From positions 33,913,084 through 33,977,083 of the forward strand of contig OZ007570.1 in assembly GCA_963931925.1 (NCBI GenBank): 64,000 nt of DNA, written 5' to 3'. Within the stretch, counting starts at the first letter, position 1. Each line of letters starts with the position of its first letter. Made by a program: the position numbers and the translations under genes. Source of the stretch: Onchidella celtica. Its lineage: Eukaryota > Mollusca > Gastropoda > Systellommatophora > Onchidiidae. Below the pieces are notes generated by a model that was given only the letters and a program-made list of their open reading frames with translations, was not told the origin of the DNA and ran no database searches. Below are positions 58,801-64,000 of the stretch, piece after piece.

Positions 58801-61611
58801 AGGTGAATGTATTCCTAAACTTAAGGAAACCAGCCTCACAAGGTGGATACATGTAAACTTTTGACAAGGTTTTTGATTGCATTATATTGAATTTTATTAT
58901 TTCATATTTTGGTGTGAAAACATTTGCAAGAGAATAACTTGACTCTCCTCTAGTTCTTTTTTTTTTTTTTATTATTGTCATTTTATTTTCAAATCTTCCT
59001 CAAGTTTTCTCTTCTTCATCTTTGGATTGTTTGTTTTCAACCCGACAGCAGTTTATGATCTCAGATGAATGAACTTCATTTATATTATCTTTCCTAGCTC
59101 ATGGTTCTTGTCAACGATTTCTTCCGTTTGCATTGTTGTTTTGTTGCGTTTTCATATTCTTCTCTTTGCTCGTTGGTCTGTCTTTCTGGCCATCTTTCCA
59201 TCCTTTTTTTTTTTTCATGTTCTCCGTCCCAATGCTTTTCTGTTTGTTCCGCTCCTCGTTCAAAGCAGGCTTATACGACTTATAAAATTAATTTTTATCC
59301 ATTTTGTGGAGTTAAGAAAGGAAAATTTACCAAGCAATTCTGAATATTACTCTCACGTAGTCTCTCTCTCACAGAAATAACTTTCATTTACTTTACCCCC
59401 CCCCCCCCACTTGCTCTTTCTCTTTTTCTCTTAGTCTGTCAGACTGTCTCTCTTTCTTCTTCTTCTTCATCTGTTAATCTCTGTCTCTTTATCTGTTTGT
59501 CTGTCTGTCTGTCCCCTTTTTCTCTCACTCTCTCCTTCTCTTTCTGAATCATAACTTTCCAGATTAAACCTAAGCCTAATTAATAGCCGTTTCTCCCTGC
59601 GATAATCACACTCCCCCTCCCCAATTACGTTTTGTATACGGAAGAAAAATCCACATCAACACCTTTAGAGTCAACAATCCTTGCCTCATTAACCCTTACC
59701 ACCTTTCTTCAATGATGCGGGTCTGACCTCCATTAACTCCAACTTTCCCAACCTTTCTGTTAACAAAAACAACATTGACTTCAAAGTGATTTCAACTACC
59801 CAAACACCCTATTCCGTCTTCCACAAACAACCATTGTGTACATACTTACCTCCTCCCCCCCCCCCCCTCTTCATCCCATAATGACTCGAATCTACCTTGA
59901 TACCCCAGGCCAGTACCCGGGGTCTCTAACCAGCAAACTCGATATTGAAAACTCATTTTGAAATCCCGTAATGGGAAGTGGACAATGGTCAATGAAGCTA
60001 GGAATGGATGTTACAGGACAATAGTAGCCGATGTGTAATGACTAACGCCACACCAGTTTACGACTTGCTCAAACATAAAACCCCATTACGCACTGATCTT
60101 CCTCGTATTCCCTGGTGACCTGACCTCACAAATGAGGGACAAGTTTGGGTGGGGGTTCAGTCATTTTCTAGTTTAGTAATTAGACAAGTATGACTAATTG
60201 CTCGCACTTCGTTCACTATGACCTTCAACATTACAGGATAATTTTATTCTGCAATCTTGTTCTTGTTTTAAAATGTGTTTTGTTGTTGTTTTGCTATTTA
60301 GATACAGATGTTACCTCTGTGCGCTAAGTAAGTCTTAGCTAGCTCTAATTGTTCGTGATGAAACGGTAACCTGGTTGTTGTTTTTTTTTCGTTTTTTTTA
60401 ATTAAACCATTGTAGTATTTCAAAAGGAGGAAGGAGGCCTTTAAAAAAAAAACTCTAATAGGGATTTCAAGTGCAGTGACAATAATTATACTAAAGTAAA
60501 AGAGTATACTCTACGCAGTAAATGTTCGCAACACGCCGGTAATGGAGGGGCTAAAGGTGCTCATCGGGTGCATTTGAATGACTATACATAATTTATGATG
60601 TACCACGTTACACAATTGATCCTTTGCACAATTTCAGTGACGAAAAAAAAATGTAATTTGAAATAATTATGAGGACAATAGGTCATCGTGCTTTTGTTGC
60701 TGTTGCTGTTGTTGTTGTTGTTGTTGTTCGTACCATCATTTAGGCTTTGGAAAATGCGAGTGTACACAATGATAATGCCGCAGGTTTCAGGCATTCTGGT
60801 AAATTAAACAATCCATTTTGATTCAGTCGTAAATCTTCTGAACTAGCTACACGTTAATGGAATTGTTCGGTCTTCACTTTTTTTTTTTTTTTTGATATGA
60901 AAGTAGATGTTTTAAATTTAGGATCATTTCTTTACCTTAGCAACATTATATGTCACGGTGTCAATGATGTCATCAATTTCCATTTCTTTGTATGTTTGTT
61001 GTACTTTTTTTGTGTGGGTTTTTTCGCCCTTCCTTTCTTCTTACTCTATTTGTTTGTTTGTCTGTTCTTGTGTTCTCATTAATAGTATAGTTTTTTTTTT
61101 TCAGTGTTGCTGTTCAAATTAATACGTGGGCGACTCCGAAAGCAGTGATTGGTTTACTGTTCTCCTGTGGAGTTGCAGCATGCCGGGCTGAGGTTTGTCT
61201 TTCGCTGGGCTTTGAGTCTCTAACTATTTAACTTCATGAGATTTAAGATGAAGAACTGTGGGCACACACAAATACGTAATCCCATGTATATGGGCGGTGG
61301 CCCTTGTCACATCTGCAGAAGAACTAATGTTAACATTAAGCATACAGCCTGTTTATCAGTTTTGCTTCTAGACCCTCACGTGTGTTTATTTTGTTAACTC
61401 TCTATAGCACACATACACACACTCCCGAGATCCAAAATCCCTTTCACAGACAAGCCATAGAGATGACCACTCTATAATATTCCAACATAAAATACGGCAG
61501 GGATTTTTAGTTGTGATTCGTTTATGTTGGTGGAATGCACCCTAAGGCTGGTGGTCCCAATGCTTTTCTGCGTCTGTTCTGACCTAGTGCACGAGGTCTC
61601 TTTTTCCGTTA
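58801..61611. other. No feature recognised
   Basis: About 2.8 kb. C-runs at 59,397-59,410 and 59,856-59,867, pyrimidine-rich 59,410-59,545, T-runs at 58,957-58,970, 60,380-60,400 and 60,878-60,893, and (TTG)n at 60,692-60,729. Open frames show no motif. Confidence 0.35.
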
Positions 61612-62015
61612 TCTGACCCAAGACAGTTTTGAAGCACACGATCTAGAGACTTAGCGACGGTAAAACTCGCAAAACGTGTAAGTCCAAATTCCATTATTTT
61701 GAGAAAATCGCAAAAAAACTACTTTGCAGTCCAAATACAATCTGAGAACCATTCAAGTTAAATGGTTTGCAGACATGACTGGTACAAGATTTCTGTTGGT
61801 ATTTTATTATAGAATATTGATGAAGATGAGGCACAATATTGTCATGTGGTGTCATTTAGCCAAATATCAGAGTTGACCTGTGTTTGGACTTCCACGGTTT
61901 GCGAGTTTCACCGTCTAAGTGTAACAGACTTGTGTCGGTCTGGCCAGTACGCGAGATCCCATTTAACTCTATAGTCTTCAGCTTACACGGAAACCGACAC
62001 AGAAAAAGACTTGAC
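61612..62015 (+). repeat. Dispersed repeat family B, copy 3, split by a MITE
   Basis: ACCCAAGACAGTTTTGAAGC...GATCTAGAG (to 61,648) and ACAGACTTGTGTCGGTC...GTACGCGAGATCCCATTTAA (from 61,924) are the two halves of the family seen at 15.7 and 38.9 kb. They are separated by the insertion 61,649-61,920. Confidence 0.65.
61649..61920. mobile_element. MITE family C, 272 bp, nested in repeat family B
   Basis: Terminal inverted repeats of about 35 bp: left ACTTAGCGACGG then TAAAACTCGCAAAACGTG and AAGTCCA; right, inverted, ACTTAGACGG then TGAAACTCGCAAACCGTG and GAAGTCCA. There is no coding capacity. Continuity of family B on both sides marks it as a later insertion. A clear target duplication was not resolved. 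Confidence 0.75.
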
Positions 62016-64000
62016 TGAATGTGCCACTAGCCTAACAAACGATCCATTCTGGTAATGTTATCAAATAACTGATTATAAGGTTTCATGAATCTTCTTCTAG
62101 ATTCTAAAACACAAAATTTTCAAAAGTTTGAAGCGAACTTTGGTTGTAAAGGACTTTTCTTCTCTTTAAATTTCCTTCCGATGTCTAACATTACGACAGT
62201 GGCGAAGTATCGTACCATTGAAGGGCATGATTGTAAAAGAAAAGCTCATTTCTTTCGTTTCTCGGCAACATGGAGTGCAACATTTTGCGAGAATGAAAAG
62301 ATAACTATCATTATCACAGGCATATTACATTTTTTTCTTGCCTTTACGCTATCCAGCTAAAGTTTCTATTCTAGGTAAAATTATTATCCTCCATAAATTA
62401 CCATACTACGAAAATGATACCTGATCTCTATTCCCGGGCTATTTAAATCAATAGATCATTCATAAAAACCCATCAACGTGAGAATGGTATAAATCATTCC
62501 ACCCTAATTTTTTTTTCTCCAAACCAGCCAATAAAGACTACCAAATGATAATATAGTGGCATATTATGTTTATAATCAATATAATCATTAAACGTTGTAC
62601 ACATAATTATATTTTTTATTCACTCGTGTCTGTTGCACTGGGGACAAAGAAATGTTATATCCCACAGTGGTTGCCAATGAAATCCACAGCCTGACAATAT
62701 TTATTTTCCATATAATTCCATTTTGAGAACAATTTATCCAGAGACTGGTCAGCTAAAAAACATAGACTATTCTGTTACTTTTCATTCCCCAAAGTTCCTT
62801 GACTGTATGCAGAGCTTTTTTTCTTTTTTTCCCTGTCTCTTACTACGGAATAGTCCAGTCGTCCCATCCAGGCCAGAAATTTCATTCATCAGCATATCGC
62901 AAAAGCACGACTTTCTCGTGTGAGGTCGGACGACAGTCCACGCACAGGTATGAATGTAGTGTAGGCATGCGATTGAGAAGGGCGTATACTTACGCTGGCG
63001 TAACCGCTGTCCGCGTGGCGTGGCTTTTGGCGCAAAGTTGAGCAACTCTACATAAACTGTCCCTAACGATCGTCCTCCTCTCCCCCCCCCCCTCACCCCC
63101 GCCCACCCCCTCCCCACGGTCTCCAACCCCCGTGCGAGGCACATGATATTGTTATGTTTTTACCCAATATTGGGCAATGTTCACTTTACACATTCATGCA
63201 AACCCCGCGTCACCAGTGGGAAAGTGGGACAATTGAAATGATTGATTTCATACATTACGCTCACAAAACATGCAAGGACAGGTTTTCACTCGGTTCACTG
63301 GATTCACGAACAAGCTAAAATATGTACCCAGTCTCTCAAGCGAGCAGTCAGCAAGAAGGTGGCGAAAAATGAATGCATCAGTAATAACAAAAAGATAAAT
63401 TTGGTAAAGAAAGGCAAAGTTAGTTATCTTATCAACATTCCTCAAACACAGAGCATAATAATATTGCAGAACTGCACACTTCTCAGCACTACGAATTGGG
63501 CCAAACCCACCGACCTGAATGTCAAATTCTATGGTGCTCTGACAGAACTGCAGAAAACCGTAGATTTTCTCAAAAGAACAAATCCGCAGATTTAGATTGG
63601 TGAACGGAAGAAGAAGAAGAATCATCACTTTAAGACTGTCAGAGAGCAGAAAGATACTAACCAACACCGCGGCGCCATCGAAAAGGAGCGGGGAAGCAAA
63701 AAAAAAAAAATGGTGGTTGTTATTGGTAGGAACGGAAATTTAAGATAAACATTATTCATTGTTTACCAGTGATATCTCCTGTAATTTTTAGTAGAATGCA
63801 CAAAAATCACAGGTTATGCTTTTTTTTAAATTATTATTCTTGTGACAAAAGTACATGTACATGCACTGAGTATTTGTACAGTTCTAAACTTGAAACTGTT
63901 CCAAGATAATTTCTGTCATGCTTGATAAAATTATATTGGTACATGTTAATAAAATACAACAATGATTGCATTCTACAAACTAACGTTTTTATTGAAATTT
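62016..64000. other. No feature recognised
   Basis: About 2 kb. C-rich tract at 63,081-63,115. Open frames at 62.1-62.36 and 63.24-63.67 kb (both strands open in the latter) carry no recognisable motif, and the 63,242 frame starts at TTG. Confidence 0.35.

Noticed and set aside
63242..63667. Overlapping open frames of 117 (plus) and 139 (minus) codons
   Set aside because: Start codons are not ATG for the plus frame; both strands are open and neither shows a recognisable motif.

Overview
The window looks like a non-coding-rich stretch of an animal nuclear genome, most likely a lophotrochozoan and probably a gastropod mollusc. The evidence is one intron-bearing Cip/Kip gene with an animal CDI domain, tRNA-derived SINEs, a Helitron-like family carrying a GATA microsatellite core, non-LTR reverse transcriptase remnants, and abundant GATA, GAAA and GA arrays and poly-G/C runs. 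The taxon is inferred from overall texture, not from a marker gene. No operons, ribosome-binding sites, rRNA, functional tRNA or CRISPR array were seen.

The only convincing host gene is at the left edge, on the minus strand: the first coding exon of a CDKN1 (p21/p27/p57-like) cyclin-dependent kinase inhibitor at 808-1444, ending in a strong splice donor. A plausible promoter lies at 1445-1800. Its next exon was not found in bases 1-800 and probably lies outside the window.

From 2.2 to 9.1 kb the sequence is mainly simple repeats (CT, GATA, GAAA). From 9.1 to 16 kb there are Helitron-like elements, two copies of a TIR MITE (family A) and several diverged tandem duplications. A decayed SWIM-zinc-finger-type gene fragment lies at 18.06-18.54 kb. 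From 24 to 27 kb there are a 58-bp minisatellite, a solo LTR with a perfect 5-bp target duplication (25,047-26,232) and a tRNA-derived SINE. From 27.8 to 31 kb simple arrays dominate again. From 34 to 42.6 kb there are further Helitron-like ends and a composite 1.8-kb element (40,822-42,612) built as 3' hairpin end, conserved body, GATA core and conserved outer segment. From 43 to 56 kb there are remnants of at least two kinds of LINE, a second SINE, a 60-bp minisatellite, a small signal-peptide ORF and an unidentified decayed coding segment. From 56 to 64 kb there are tandem duplications, a C-type-lectin-like fragment and a nested MITE.

Apart from the CDKN1 exon there is no set of genes that work together. 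Most long open frames are artefacts: a TATC or GAGT/GAAA-type tetranucleotide, or a CT dinucleotide, read on one strand has no stop codon in any frame. The most instructive structures are the composite Helitron-like element, the MITE families with readable termini and the nested insertion at 61.6-62.0 kb.
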